From Centrapalus pauciflorus (lineage: Eukaryota > Streptophyta > Magnoliopsida > Asterales > Asteraceae), in contig JAANYP010004851.1 in the NCBI GenBank assembly GCA_020465985.1, positions 20,469-84,468 of the forward strand: DNA of 64,000 bases, read 5' to 3'. Made by a program: the position numbers and the translations under genes. How positions within the stretch are numbered: the stretch's first letter is position 1; the number at the start of each line of letters is the position of its first letter. Below, one piece after another: positions 35,560 through 47,776 of this stretch. Below the pieces are notes generated by a model. That model saw only the letters and a program-made list of their open reading frames with translations, was not told the origin of the DNA and did no database searches.

Positions 35560-36823
35560 CCACCTACCTTCGAGTCTATGGCCACATTCGAATCTACTGA
35601 CAGATTCGAGACTACCCAGTTTCGAGTTTAAACTAAACTCAAATTTCCCACGAAACTTAGAAAATTTCGAAAATTTTGAAATAACTTTCAACTTTTTCAA
35701 TTTTATTGAGTAACAAGATAAACTATGCCAACTCTTTTACCCTAAGCACAAGATTTTTCACGCAGTGTTTATTTTATCCAACTATGAATGCACCCTCAGA
35801 AATTTTTTACCCTTTTTCACGCAGTGTTTATTTTATCCAACTTAGACTTAAACTATACTTATTAAAATTTACAACCTAAGCTAAACACTTAACAAAATAT
35901 TTTTGACGAGTATAGTCAAAGAAAGGTTCAATCAGATAACGGTGTCAGATACTCACTTTCAGTACTTAAACTTCCACACTTAGGAATTTTTGATTCCTTT
36001 GATTGTTTGTCGTGAAATACCTATTTATCCGATTGTTGGTATTTTACCCCTTTAAACATGCTACATTTCGGAATATCCCTTGGCATTTTTATTTATCATG
36101 ACACAGGTCTGTATTTTCATACAACAAAGTGTCTTAGTTTGACTTAAGGTTTATTTTAAAGCTAGCAAGACAGCGGTGACAGGTCTGTACCGACGTACAA
36201 CAAAGCGACTTATCTTGCTAACCCGAATCTAAACAGAGGCAAGAGGTCTGTACTTACGTACAACAGAGTTACATGTTTTCGACTCTCAATTTTGTATGAT
36301 TTTTCTATTCTTTCCATTTTAAGATGTATTTGATGATGCTATACATCCCCAGAAAGTTTGCATACCTCATTTAGACTCAAAGTTTGTATGTCTTGTACAT
36401 GAAAATTAAGACCGATTGGTCATACATCTAAGTTAGGGACACGCTTAACTTTTTCTTGAATATTTTATTTCCCTTGGGATTCCCTATATGTATTATGCCT
36501 ACCAACACATCAAACTAAAATAAAGTATAACACTTAGAATTTTAGGTGCATTATGTGTGTAAGTCTAAACACTTAGAGTTTGTAACGACTGTGCTAATTT
36601 TCGTCACTTTGAACCTATGCCTCTAAGACTTAACTCTTTTTAGTGATATTCACTTTTTTTGTATTTTTATGATTTTCTCTTTTTTTTTATTTTGTTTTCA
36701 TAAGAAATAGAAATAAAAGAAGATAACCTACTAACTTACTAAAAATAGAAACTATCCTAAATTAGCAGACTTACCAAGAAATTCTACAGCTATAAAAGGG
36801 AATAAACTACCACTAAGGTCAAA
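35560..36823 (-). repeat. Post-pol noncoding region of Copia-B with small repeats
   Basis: There is no coding frame. A 30-base direct repeat lies at 35754-35783 and 35813-35842. Three copies of a 23-base hairpin word with core aggtctgta-tacaaca lie at 36105-36127, 36181-36203 and 36244-36266; two contain gtac-nnac-gtac. The middle copy is enclosed by a longer stem, gctagcaaga (36161-36170) with tcttgctaac (36213-36222). Confidence 0.65.
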
Positions 36824-39800
36824 TTACTCTGGGTTGCGCATTCCATTTAGTTGAATTAAATATTCAAACCGTGACTTATCAAATGCTTTGGTAAATAAAT
36901 CTGCATTATTATCGTCCGTTGCCACTTTTACCAATTTGATTAAGTTCTTTTCAGCACAATCACGAATAAAATGATGCCTTATGTCTATGTGCTTTGTTTT
37001 ACTGTGTTTAACTGGATTATTGGTTATAGCAATTGTAGATTGATTGTCTATCCTAATAGGAGTTTGAGTGTAAGCCAAACCGTAATCCCGCAATTGTTGT
37101 TGTATCCACAGAACCTGTGAGCAGCAACTACCAGCAGCAACATACTCGGCCTCGCACGTTGATACGGCTACCGACGTCTGTTTCTTGCATTGCCAGGATA
37201 CCAGTCTCCCTCCTAGGAATAGACAACCTCCAGTTGTTGATTTGCGCGTCAAGCTGCATCCTCCGTAGTCAGAATCCGTGAACGCCTCCAACTCTAGATC
37301 TCCCTCCGCGTGATACCAAAGTCCCAGCTTCGGTTTCGACTTGAGGTATTGTAGAATCCGCTTCACAGCTTTCATGTGCATCTCCTTCGGATTAGCTTAA
37401 AACCTAGCACAAATACACACATCAAACATGATGTCAGGTCTTGAAGCAGTTAAATACATAAGTGATCCAATCATGGCCCGATATAACGTCGGATCCACAT
37501 CGGCATCACTTTCAGTACCCGGTCCGAGATTGTGATTCACTTGAATCGGCGTGCTGAAATGTGCAGTCAATTTTGTTCCTTCTATCCCGAAGCGTTCCAA
37601 TATGTCATAGACATACTTCGTCTGATGGATAAACATCCCTTCCTTCTTCTGGTCAACTTGTAACCCCAAAAAGAAAGTTAACTCTCCCATTGCACTCATC
37701 TCGAATTTCGACTTCATCACCTTCTCGAAATCTTTGCACATCTGTTCGTCTGATGTTCCAAAAATGATATCATCAACGTACACTTGTACCAAGATAAAGT
37801 GTTTTCCCTTCCTCTTAACAAACAGAGTACTATCTATCCTACCCCTTTCAAACCCGTTCTCTAATAAATGGTTGGATAGAGTCTCATACCACGCCCATGG
37901 TGCTTGATGCAATCCATATAGAGCCTTATCTAAGAGATATACTCTATCAGGATATTCTGGGTCTGTAAATCCGGGCGGTTGTTCTACATACACCAACTCC
38001 TTCACTTTCCCATATAGGAAAGCACTCTTAACATCTAATTGATATACCTTAAAGCCTTTGAAGGAGGTACAAGCTAGAAACAACCTAATGGCTTCCAGCC
38101 TAGCTACTGGTGCAAACACCTCATTGTAATCGATTCCCTCCTCTTGGTTGAAACCCTTTACAACTAACCTAGCCTTGTTGCGAGTGACTATACCCCGATC
38201 GTCTCTTTTGCACTTAAAAACCCATTTGGTTCCTATGGCAACTTCCCCTCGAGGTAATGGAACTAACTCCCACACTTCTAGTATCCTAAACTGCTAAAGT
38301 TCTTCCTGCATCGCTTCAACCCAGGAGTTATCCTTAAGTGCCATTTGCACATTCTTAGGCTCTACTTGCGATATGAAACATGAATAGAGACATGTGTGAT
38401 AAGCCTCGGAGTCATTTATCATTGACAACAACACAGTGTTGTTATTTAAACTACTCCTAGTCCTCACACCCTCGTTAGGATTTCCTATGATGCTTTCTAT
38501 AGGATGGTTCTTGTTGATCCTAGAGGTCTCTATCTCATCAACCCTTAGATTATCTCCTAAGTTAGATCATATTTCACCTAATGGGGGAACTTCCTCAGAT
38601 TCTACATTTTCCTCCTCGTGGACATTTTCCTCAGAGTTGGAATTTGTTGCCTGAGTCTGGTTCTCAGTTGAAGGTGCTTCAGGATCATTAACTTCTGGAG
38701 ATCCATCTTCAGTCGAAGTAGGCTTGGATGTGGATTCAAACGTAGTCCTCGGAAAGGTATGACCATCGTCATTCAGATGCAACGTCGCCATGTCCTTTTC
38801 AATTGTACCTGCATTTTCATCCAAAGGAATGTTAAATGACTCAAATAATTTATCATAGTCAAATATCCATTCCGGACCTGTTTGGGGTTCATATGTATAA
38901 CTTGTGACTTCAATGATATACACAATTTCCGCTGTACCATTTGTTTTTTTAAAAACCCGTTTGTTTGGTGAGTTCGGCACATAACCTAGGAAGTATCCTT
39001 CGTCAGCCTTTTCACCAAACTTCGGTTGATGTTTTGTACGCAATAAAGTGCATGGTACCCCAAACGGTTCGAAGCCAGTTAAATTAGGTGGCCGCTTATT
39101 CAAAATTTCATAACAGGTTTTGTTCAAAGATTTGACAGTTAGGACCCTGTTTAAAATATGACATGCGGTATTCACTGCCTCCCCCCAAAACATGGTAGGA
39201 AGCTTTGAATCCGACAACATAGTCCTAGCTGCCTCAATCAGTGTCCTGTTTTTACGTTCGGCCACCCCATTTTGTTGAGGCTCATATGGTGCACTAAATT
39301 GATGCACTATGCCCTTTGAGAGGCAATATACACCAATTAAAGTGTTTTTGATCTCAGTTCCATTATCACTACGTATCCTTTTAACCCGTGTTCCGTAGGA
39401 ATTCTCCACTTGGTCTAAGAACCCGATGAGCTTGGAAGCCGTCTCGTCCTTTGTACCTAGAAAGAAAACCCAAGAAAATCGTGAGTAATCGTCAGTGATA
39501 ACCAAACAATACCAACTACCTCCTATACTCCTTTTGTTGATTGGGCCGAAAAGGTCCATATGCAACAAATCGAATGTTGAGGTTATGGAGTTCTACGTCT
39601 TGGACTTGTGTGTCTTCTTATGTTGTTTGCCCTTCTTGCATGGTAGACACTTGTCCTCGAACTGAAAGCTCTTCATAGGCACACCTTGCACCAATCCGTT
39701 TTTTGTTATGTAGTTCATTTTTCTTAGGTGCAAGTGAGCCATGCGTCTGTGCCACAATACTGATTCCGTCTTCGAAGCTTTGGATAACAAACAGATTGGC

Positions 39801-40213
39801 CCCATCGAAGTCTCCGTCTTGTTCATATCAAGCATGTACAAGTCATTCTTCCTTGGTGCCCGCATCAATACCCATTCTTCAGGAATCTTGAATCCCGGTT
39901 TTAGCACTAACGCTTCAGTGTCAGTGAACAACACTGAATTTTTCTTGTCACAGATTAGAGATACACTAATGTGATTGTAAACCAGTTTATCAACGTGATA
40001 AACTTGGTCCAACTTGATCGTCCCATTAGTGACCACTCCGGTACCTGTGATGTTTCCTCCCTCGTTTCCCGCGAATGATACAAATCCCCGATTCCCACCC
40101 TTGAAGTCCGTAAGGAAACTTCTTTCCCCTGTCATGTGCCTGGAGCATCCACTATCGACGAACCATTTGTTGTTTGGACCTGTGGTGATCTCCTGCACAT
40201 GAAAGAAAATAGG
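36824..40213 (-). pseudogene. pol: Copia-B pol: protease, integrase, RT, RNase H
   Basis: Reads in the gag frame past the gag TAA. Protease has WFVDSGCSRHMTG near 40170-40130. A gag-pre-integrase HHCC region ends near 39600, with TAG at 39595-39593. The integrase core with DLFGPI, SDNGTE and NGVAERKNRT spans 39568-39200. A variable acidic linker follows, with TGA at 38569-38567. RT runs from 38275 with the intact catalytic YVDDIIFG near 37770, to TAA at 37399-37397, where related copies have a CAA codon. RNase H (37381-36824) keeps FTDSDYGG and CEAEYVA. There are at least four nonsense codons and no frameshift. It would copy and integrate the element if intact. Confidence 0.9.
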
Positions 40214-43090
40214 TTAGTTATCACGGGGAACCCAAGCCATAACTGACTTGGTTATACCATTCTTGTCCACATACTTAAACGCTTTCAAATACCCATCTCG
40301 CCTTTCAGGTGACTTGGGTCGTTGAACAGAAGTTTGTTGTGGTGCCGAGTGATGTAAATTCACTCTCTGCCTTTGAGTAGGCATTTGTTGTGGAGCTCTT
40401 GAATAATTCCTATTATATTGCATTTCGGATTGTGATCCATGAGCTCTTACCGGTGTGTGATATCTGATAGGAGTGTGTGACCTAACCGGAGTGTATGCTC
40501 TGCTAGGTGTTGTGCTCCTATACTGTTGTTGAGGTACAGACCTAGATTGATTTATGACTCTGTTCGGTGAACTAGTCCTAACTACTTCCTTTGGTCCAAC
40601 CTTTACCGGTAATTGTTTCACAACTTGTTTTGGTGTAGCCTGCACAGTTTTCTCGGTACTCTGAGAACTACTAGTGCTCGCCACACTCGTTGAGGGCTTA
40701 GCTGGTGTTGGCTTCCCTGTCTTAGGTGTAACTTTAGGTTTCCTAAGCGGACAGTTAGAAGCAACATGCCCCTTTTCATGACATCTAAAGCAGGACACCT
40801 TATCTATGGACTTCTTGTGTGTGCCCTTAGACTTAGGTGTCTCACTAGTGTCTTGGTCCTTTTGCACATCTACTGCAACTGGTTCATCGTCCTGATCATT
40901 AAGATCAATTTTATGTTTTCCTGCAGGTGTTTCACTGGAGGAAGACACAAATTTGACTTTCTTAACCTTGACGGTTGTATCAGTCACCTTAGGTGTATTT
41001 TCTATTACAGGCTCAGGTGTCGGTGTAGGTATGTCCTCTAAGTCTACTGATTTATCAGTTTTCTCCTGAGGTTGAGGCACGTAGTTTGCATTAAAAGGTG
41101 GAGGAATTTCATGAAATCCTAGACCTACAGGCTTTTTAGACTGGCGTTGAGCGTCTAAAACTTTCCCTAGGTTCAGCCTTGAATTCCTAAACTTTTCTAA
41201 CTTACTATTCGCCTCGGCTACCTTTACCTTTGTTTCAGCTAGCTCTATGTCTTTGTCCTTAAGATTTTTGGTCAAGACCTCTACATGCTGATACATAAGC
41301 TCTAACCTAACACACGGCTCACTCAGTTTGTCTTTTAGAACTATTACATCTTGAGCATCAGCCTTAAGTTTCTCTTTAAGATCTTGCTTAATATCGTTTA
41401 GGCTAGCGTTATCAGCTTTTAAAGACTCATTTTGAGCAGTTATGGTTTTATGTGATTCTAAGACTAGATTTAACCTATCATTAGAAGTAACACACAACAC
41501 ACATAATTCATGAAAAAGAGAGTAAGTCAGACTAACCTTTGTGTTATCAGATTCCACGTTGGCCATCTGAGCAGCAAACTCTAGAAGCGTCTGATCATTC
41601 GTCTTCTCCACCCACATCGGATTGCTGTCCCTTGTGGTCTGCTCTTCCCCTTCACACCCATTCTCTGTGATTTCAGCCATAAAATCCCGAGCATTTGATT
41701 CTGGATGTGTGCTCCAGTCGTAAGTACCATCTAGTTGTCTGTCTTACGTGACATTTGATAGTAGACCAGCGAGATTGGCTTGACCAGATGAAGAACTTGG
41801 AAGGTATCGCTGTTAGGACTGATTCTGAAACTGTCCATGATGCTGGTTCTGCCCTTGGTACGTTTCTACCTTCGGTCTCTGACATTCTCTGGCGAAGAGC
41901 CCCAGACCTTGACAGTTATAACACTTGACCTTGGACTTATCAAATCCAATTCCTTTATTGTTCATCGTCAGATTCCTCCCAATTCTTTTGATGAATCTTT
42001 TAACCCGTTGGGTTACCATGGCCAGTTGCCATTTTAGATCCATTTCCTCAAGATCGTCAGGGTCGACCTGATCATAGTCTTCATCCCAGAGTGCAGGATC
42101 GTTTATTTTCCCCTGAACGCAGTTCCCGTATGCAGCCACAAATGAAGCAAGTAAGTTCAAATGTTCTTCCGCTGATTTTGCGCTCATGGGCATCTTCGAG
42201 TAGCCCTGAGATGTTGTTGCTTGAGTTGCTTGAGTTAGCGGTTCTTCCGATCTTCCTAATCCTAAGAACGCTCTGTTCAGTGTGTCATCAGTCTCTGCTG
42301 GTGACGACGTTTCTCCGGTGAAAAACGCTGTAGCAGTCTTCAGATCAGCTGCGACAGAAGGTTTTGTTTATTTTCCAAAATACATTGCTGGATTCTGGAC
42401 TTGTTCGTAATCCGTTTCGGCCTTCAGTAGCTCGAAGTGATAAGCTCGCAACGTTCCCACAATATCGTCCAAAGATTGGGTATGATACTTGTCCTCATTA
42501 AGCTTTATCATTGCCACATACATAGCCCATTTGGCTGGTAAGGCATCAAGAAGCTTGTTGTTCTTCTCCGTGTCATTATACTCAATCCCGTGACTTTCAA
42601 GCTCCGTCAATAGATGATAAAATTGGGTGATGGTATCATCCAACTGTTCATCCTTCAACGCCTTGAAAATCGCAAACTGTTGTTTCAACAGCTCCATACG
42701 CTTTCAACGAACCCTAGGATTACCCTCACACCTCTTTTCTAGTGACTCCCAAATTTCCTTAGATGTCTTCTGAGTCCTAAATGTGTGTAGTATATCCTGA
42801 GGCAACGCCATTCGAATTATCGAGAAAGCTTTGTTCTCGGCTTCATACATTTTCTTATCATCCTCCTTCATTATTTGGTATGATAAGACTCTCTGACGGC
42901 CTTCAACTTCAGAAAATGGTGGAATGTATCCTTCGTCAATACATACCCACATGCGCATATCATTGAAACGCACAAAATCGGCAAACCGATCTTTCCACCA
43001 ATAATAATCCTCGAGTTTCATCAGCTTAGGCGGAGTATTTGCCTTCCCGACCTCGTGGTCCATTTCCAGAAACTTTTGAAGATTTGACAT
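40214..43090 (-). pseudogene. gag: Copia-B gag, very long, with in-frame stops
   Basis: The ATG at 43090 matches the Copia-A start. The frame has 958 codons to TAA 40216-40214, with internal stops at 42706-42704 (TGA), 42370-42368 (TAA), 41815-41813 (TAA) and one near 41745. The N-terminal capsid-like part has YYWWKDRFADF and a UBN2-like helical region (42700-42370). The first zinc knuckle, CYNCQGLGLFAREC near 41915-41875, has leucine for histidine. A coiled coil (41560-41160) and an acidic part follow, then an intact second knuckle CFRCHEKGHVASNC near 40795-40755 and a T/P/R/Q-rich tail ending VPRDN. Two widely spaced knuckles also occur in the S2 gag. Confidence 0.88.
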
Positions 43091-43680
43091 CAGTTCGAAA
43101 GTAATTGAATTGAAGTTAATTAATTTAATTTGAAACTAATTTGAAGTAATTCTTTCGAATCTAGGTAGATTCGAATGTAATTAAATTTAAATTTATTTGG
43201 GATTAAATTCGATTAAGTTTAGTAATTCAATTAAATTCGACACTAATGACAGATTCGAAAGCTCCTAAACTCGAAGGTCAAGCAAACTCGAATACTTAGC
43301 AGATTCGAAGCCCTATTCGATTCTAGTCCAAACTCGAATTAGATTCGAAACCACTCTGTATCAAACTCGAAAGGAGCGGATTTGGTTAGACTCGAGACTA
43401 AGTGAAACCCTAATTACTCCTAATAGATTCGAGCGCCGCAAACTCGAAAAACGGCTAATACTTTGAGTTTTTAACGTTTTGCAGATTAAATCAATATTTT
43501 TACAACGAAAAATATTGATTTCGATCAAAAACGTGAAAAACACAAAGTATTTCCCGGATGACAATTTGCTAAGCTCAAAGAACACGAAAAACACAAAGAT
43601 GAGTGAAAAACCGTCCAAAAGCGTCAAGAAACCTAGGATATATCTGGATGAACACAAAGAACACCAAGAACACCCCGTTG
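43091..43680 (-). repeat. Copia-B leader with ttcgaa/ctcgag array
   Basis: Untranslated leader between PBS and gag with more than ten attcgaa, actcgaa or ttcgag words (43155-43450), like the Copia-A leader. No gene is seen. Confidence 0.65.
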
Positions 43681-43692
43681 GCTCTGATACCA
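43681..43692 (-). other. Primer-binding site of Copia-B
   Basis: On the minus strand tggtatcagagc begins two bases after the 5' LTR end at 43695. Confidence 0.92.
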
Positions 43693-43694
43693 CT

Positions 43695-44350
43695 TGTAAG
43701 GTCTACCTAACACAGATCTATCTAGACGCGGAACCGTCAACGAGTGCGGAATCCTCGTTAACGGGTAGACGGTAAGAACACTCGCTAGAAACACGTAGAC
43801 TATCAGAAGCTGCACGAACTACACAAGCACGAGCCTACGAACTGATTCTTTCCGAAACAGCACTAACACTGATGATAAACTCGAAATCGCTTAATGCTTA
43901 ATCACTTTCGAATTCTGCAAAAAGTCTGATAATATCTCGAGTCTATCCCTAATTATAGAGGTTAATTCGAGTCTGTCATGGGCCAAACTCGAATCCGGCC
44001 TAAGGCCCATTCGAGTTTGTCCCATCTGACATTCTCGAATCTGCCTAAGAGGTCACATTCGAATCTGTCTAAGTGACTCATTCGAATGTAACCAGATTGG
44101 AATCCTAGTCCTTTGAGATTTCGAATTTACCTTTTCACATAATTGACTAACTATTGAAACTTATTTTTTTTATCTTATGATTGATTTTATCTTTGATCTT
44201 CATGTTTGAACTTCTTGTAAAACGTTACATTAAGTTCAAACATACAAACAATAATAAATATCAAACATATATAAACATATATATTAAATACTTGCTAAAC
44301 CACAATGTTGGATCACTTAGACTGCTATCGTCACACAGGGTGTACCAACA
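43695..44350 (-). repeat. 5' LTR of Copia-B
   Basis: 656 bases, the same length as the 3' LTR, with about 20 differences by eye. It is flanked on the outer side by agttt (44351-44355). Confidence 0.93.
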
Positions 44351-45293
44351 AGTTTGTCCAAGCTGTTCTGTCGGCTGAACAGGCTGGATATAAATTGTCT
44401 ACGCTGCTCTACACTGGTGAGCAGCTTGGGCAGTTTACAAGTGTTCTGTTCTTTGTGAACAGAACCTGTTCTTTGTGAACAGGTTAAAACACTTTATGGA
44501 ATATGTTTCCAGGTCTACATGTATTGTTTTTGGCTAGAAGATCAGTTTACAAAGTCAAAGACAAAGTGGAAAACAGAACTGCTCAGCCTGCCCTCGTTGT
44601 TCTGTCACATGAAGACAAAAGGTTATTTGAAAATGGGTGACAGACCTTTTTCTTATATCAAAATAGGCCTTAACAAAGGAAGAAAGATGCAAAGTTGACA
44701 TTCCTTATTTAGTTAAAGCTAATGCAACAGTAGACAAAAAGAAAAGACAAAAGTTCTGCACACATGAAGACAAGTCTGCTTTTCAGAATGTGCAGAAAAG
44801 TTTATGTTGACTTTTCAAACAAGACTTTTCACTTTTCCTTTCGTCCTATGAAGAAGCTTCTCTTAGATCCTCTGAGTGAGTATAAAAGGAAACTTCCAAG
44901 GTTTGAAAGATTAAGCCAAAAAGCTAAGTGCTGAAGCCAAGAGTGAACGTGCATTTAAGTGTATCTTTCATGCATGCAAGTCTGCTTGAATAGAACAGTG
45001 CTTGGTATCTAAGTTGTTCTTGTTCAAGCTGTTTCTTTGAGTCTTGTAAACATAGTGAGTAATTCTTAGTGAGTGTATTCATTGTAACTAGTTTAAGTTT
45101 GTCTTAAATTAGTTAACATACTGTTGTATCTGTCATCTCAGCTTGAACCTTTCCGCATTCAAGCCTGTTTGTAATTAACTTCTGTTGATAAAACATTCAA
45201 ACATTGAGAAAAGAGTGTAGTTTTTAAATAGCTGAATTCACCCCGCCTCTACAGCTTAAGACTATATTCTTGGGAAACCTTTTGGGACCTACA
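44351..45293 (+). repeat. Copia-C 5' LTR, second part
   Basis: Continues from 31171 after the duplicated agttt. It contains a doubled ctgttctttgtgaacag motif (44446-44485), TATAAAAG at 44881-44888 and the LTR end gacctaca at 45286-45293. Joined LTR length is about 1.13 kb, against 1.10 kb for Copia-D. Confidence 0.9.
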
Positions 45294-45295
45294 AC

Positions 45296-45307
45296 TGGTA
45301 TCAGAGC
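45296..45307 (+). other. Primer-binding site of Copia-C
   Basis: The sequence tggtatcagagc begins two bases after the LTR end. Confidence 0.92.
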
Positions 45308-45400
45308 AGTTTGGAGTGTGTGTCATTCTAGATCTCTCATTCTCCCAAAGTTTTCATTGACAACAGTGCTGCAAGTTCCTCATACTATGACAATGGCTCA

Positions 45401-47776
45401 ATGGGCAAACCTCCAAAATTCAATCATCAGAACTTCTCTGGTTGGAAGTGCAGAATGATGCTCTACTTAGAGAATCTGGATGTGCAACTACTGGTGATTG
45501 TAATGGAGGGTCCCTATGTGCCAACCTCTGTTACAACCATAACTCCTACTGTTGAAGGAGCTGCTCCTGAAATCAGAACATTTGAGAAAGCAAAAGCTCA
45601 ATGGTCTGATGAAGACAAAAGACTGGTGGCTCTTCATGCAAAAGCCAGAAATAATCTGGTCATCTCTCTGCCTGATGATGTGTTCAAACAGGTTTAGAAG
45701 ATTAAGACTTCAAAGGAGATGTGGGATACTTTGTGTACTGTCTATGATGGACCCACAATCACACTGGATAACAGGATTAACAATCTTGTTAGACAGTATG
45801 AACTCTTCTTTGCAAAACCAAAGGAGACTCTCACAGAAACCTACGCCAGGTTTACTGCTCTTGTTAATGATCTCAAAGCTGTTGGGATCACCAAAGATAG
45901 CCTAACTCTGGTAAACATATTCTTAGACATCCTGCCTGAAGAATGGAATTATTTTTCTACAATTTTAAGGAATTCAGGTACCATCAGAAGTATGGATCTT
46001 GTTAACCTGTATGGATCCTTACTGAATGATGAGCAGTCAAGGCAAGAGAAGAGAAATGCCTTGGAAATGTCTAAGAAAGGTGCAGCCTTTGTGGCCAGTG
46101 TGACACAACCTGTAAGTCAGATGGGTGATGTGTTCACTCAACCTGATCAACAGGCTGATGATAAGGAGGAAGTGTCTGATGAGGAAGACAATGCAGATCT
46201 TGCTAAACTGCATGGAAGCTCAAATGCTGTTAAAAAGAAGGCATTTGATAAGACCAAAGCTGAGTGCTTCAAATGTGGCAAACCTGGCCACATAGCTGCT
46301 GACTGTGTGTCAAAAGCTGTTGGTCAGTCATCCAAACCACACAAGACAAACATGGATGATGGCTATAGGGTTAAGTACCTTATGGCCATGGCTAAGCTGA
46401 GGAAGTTGGAAAACTCAGTGGTTTCCAACCGACAAAAGGGACTCATGGCAGAGACTTGTGACTGGGAGGAGTCTGATTCATCATCTGATGAAGAAGACAA
46501 TCATTGTCTGATGGCCAACACTGATGTCCCATCAACAAGCAACTTCAAACTGGATCTGGCTAAAGCTGAAGCTTTTAGCAGCTTGGAGAACTGGAACCCT
46601 ACAATGATGTATAAGGTACAAAATTTTATGGATTACAATTCTGAAGAAAAAGTTAAAATGTTTGAATATATGCTTGTTGATCTGAAAGCTGCTGCTGAGA
46701 AGCATACTATTTTATTATCTGAAATCTCTAAGCTTAAAACTGATCTTGAAACAAAATCCTGTAAACTGGACAGTTTCCATAAGTTGGAAACTGAGCTTGA
46801 TGAATTAAAACACATCAACTCTATTTTACTCGAAGAAAAGAGAGAAACAGATATAAAACATGCTAAGCTTCAAAAGATAGTTGACTCTTGGTGCCAATCT
46901 GCACAAAAAGTCAGCCACTGCATAAGTCAGCAGATTCCTGCACAAATCCAAGCCTATCTTAGAGGGGATCTTGACACAGCAGCTTCCATTGTTGAGGTTA
47001 ATAATTTGAAAGATGACTTGTCCACTCTTGGTGAGCTTCCAAACACTTTTATTCAAAAAGTGAATGGCAAATTAATCTCAACAAACAGGTTTGTCAGACC
47101 TCAAAACACTGACAGCTCGTGTGAACCAAGCTCAAAAGCTGCTGATGAAATGAATTCTCCATCAAATCAGCTTGCTAAGTGGTCTACTGATTTACACAAG
47201 CAAAAGAAAGGAAAGCATGCCCAAACTGCAGATGTGGACACCAAGCCTGTTGACAAAACAGGCTTCGGGTCTAAAGCTGATGTAAAAAGGCATACTAATC
47301 CTTTTAATGCTGAACACTTTGAAAATAAGTTTTCAAAAGGTAAGCAGTCTGCTTTTAACAAGAGTAAGTCTCATGTTGATGGCAAACCTGCTGTGATTTC
47401 AAATAAGTTTTCTAATCATAGTGGTAAACTGGTTTTAAATGAAAATAAGTTTTTCAAAACCAAAAATAATGATTATGTTGATAGGCAACATCAATCACAT
47501 CTCAGGAAGAACAAAGGAAAAGCCATTGCTCAGCCTGAGAGATTTGGGAATAAGTTTCCTAAACCTGTGGAAGTTCAAAAGCCAGTTAAGCATCCAATCT
47601 TTGACATCTGTCCTACTAAAAAGAGGAAAGAGGAGACAGGGAAAGCTGTTGCTATTGAACCTTCCACTCAAGCTGTTGATTCATCAAATAGTAATAAGTT
47701 TGCTAAACCTGCTGACAAAATCAACAGAAATAACTCAGAATGTGTCTTTGAAAGGTCTTCTTCCAAAAATGCTTAA
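45401..47776 (+). pseudogene. gag: Copia-C gag with two nonsense codons
   Basis: The ATG at 45401 starts the GKPPKFNHQNFSGWK sequence, as in Copia-D. A TAG at 45695-45697 replaces the GAG of Copia-D. The UBN2-like capsid helices run to about 46080. Zinc knuckle one, CFKCGKPGHIAADC, is near 46267-46310; the basic segment before it is shortened relative to Copia-D. A long coiled coil (46620-46910) and a lysine-rich, repetitive region follow to TAA at 47774-47776. The frame then continues through the second knuckle (CYKCGMKAHLAKDC, about 47786-47828) into pol without a gag stop, because a deletion removed the gag end. RNA-binding particle protein. Confidence 0.88.

Larger units (their letters stand above)
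31172..44350 (-). mobile_element. Copia-B, family S1, Sirevirus-like, 13.2 kb
   Basis: Two 656-base LTRs, about 97% alike by eye, run from TGTTGG to CTTACA when read on the minus strand. The target duplication agttt flanks it (31167-31171, 44351-44355). The order on the minus strand is LTR, PBS, leader, gag, pol, a 1.9 kb noncoding region, a long accessory ORF, polypurine tract, LTR. Gag and pol share one frame of 2089 codons broken only by in-frame stops; I found no frameshift. It inserted into the Copia-C 5' LTR and is therefore younger than Copia-C. Confidence 0.93.
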
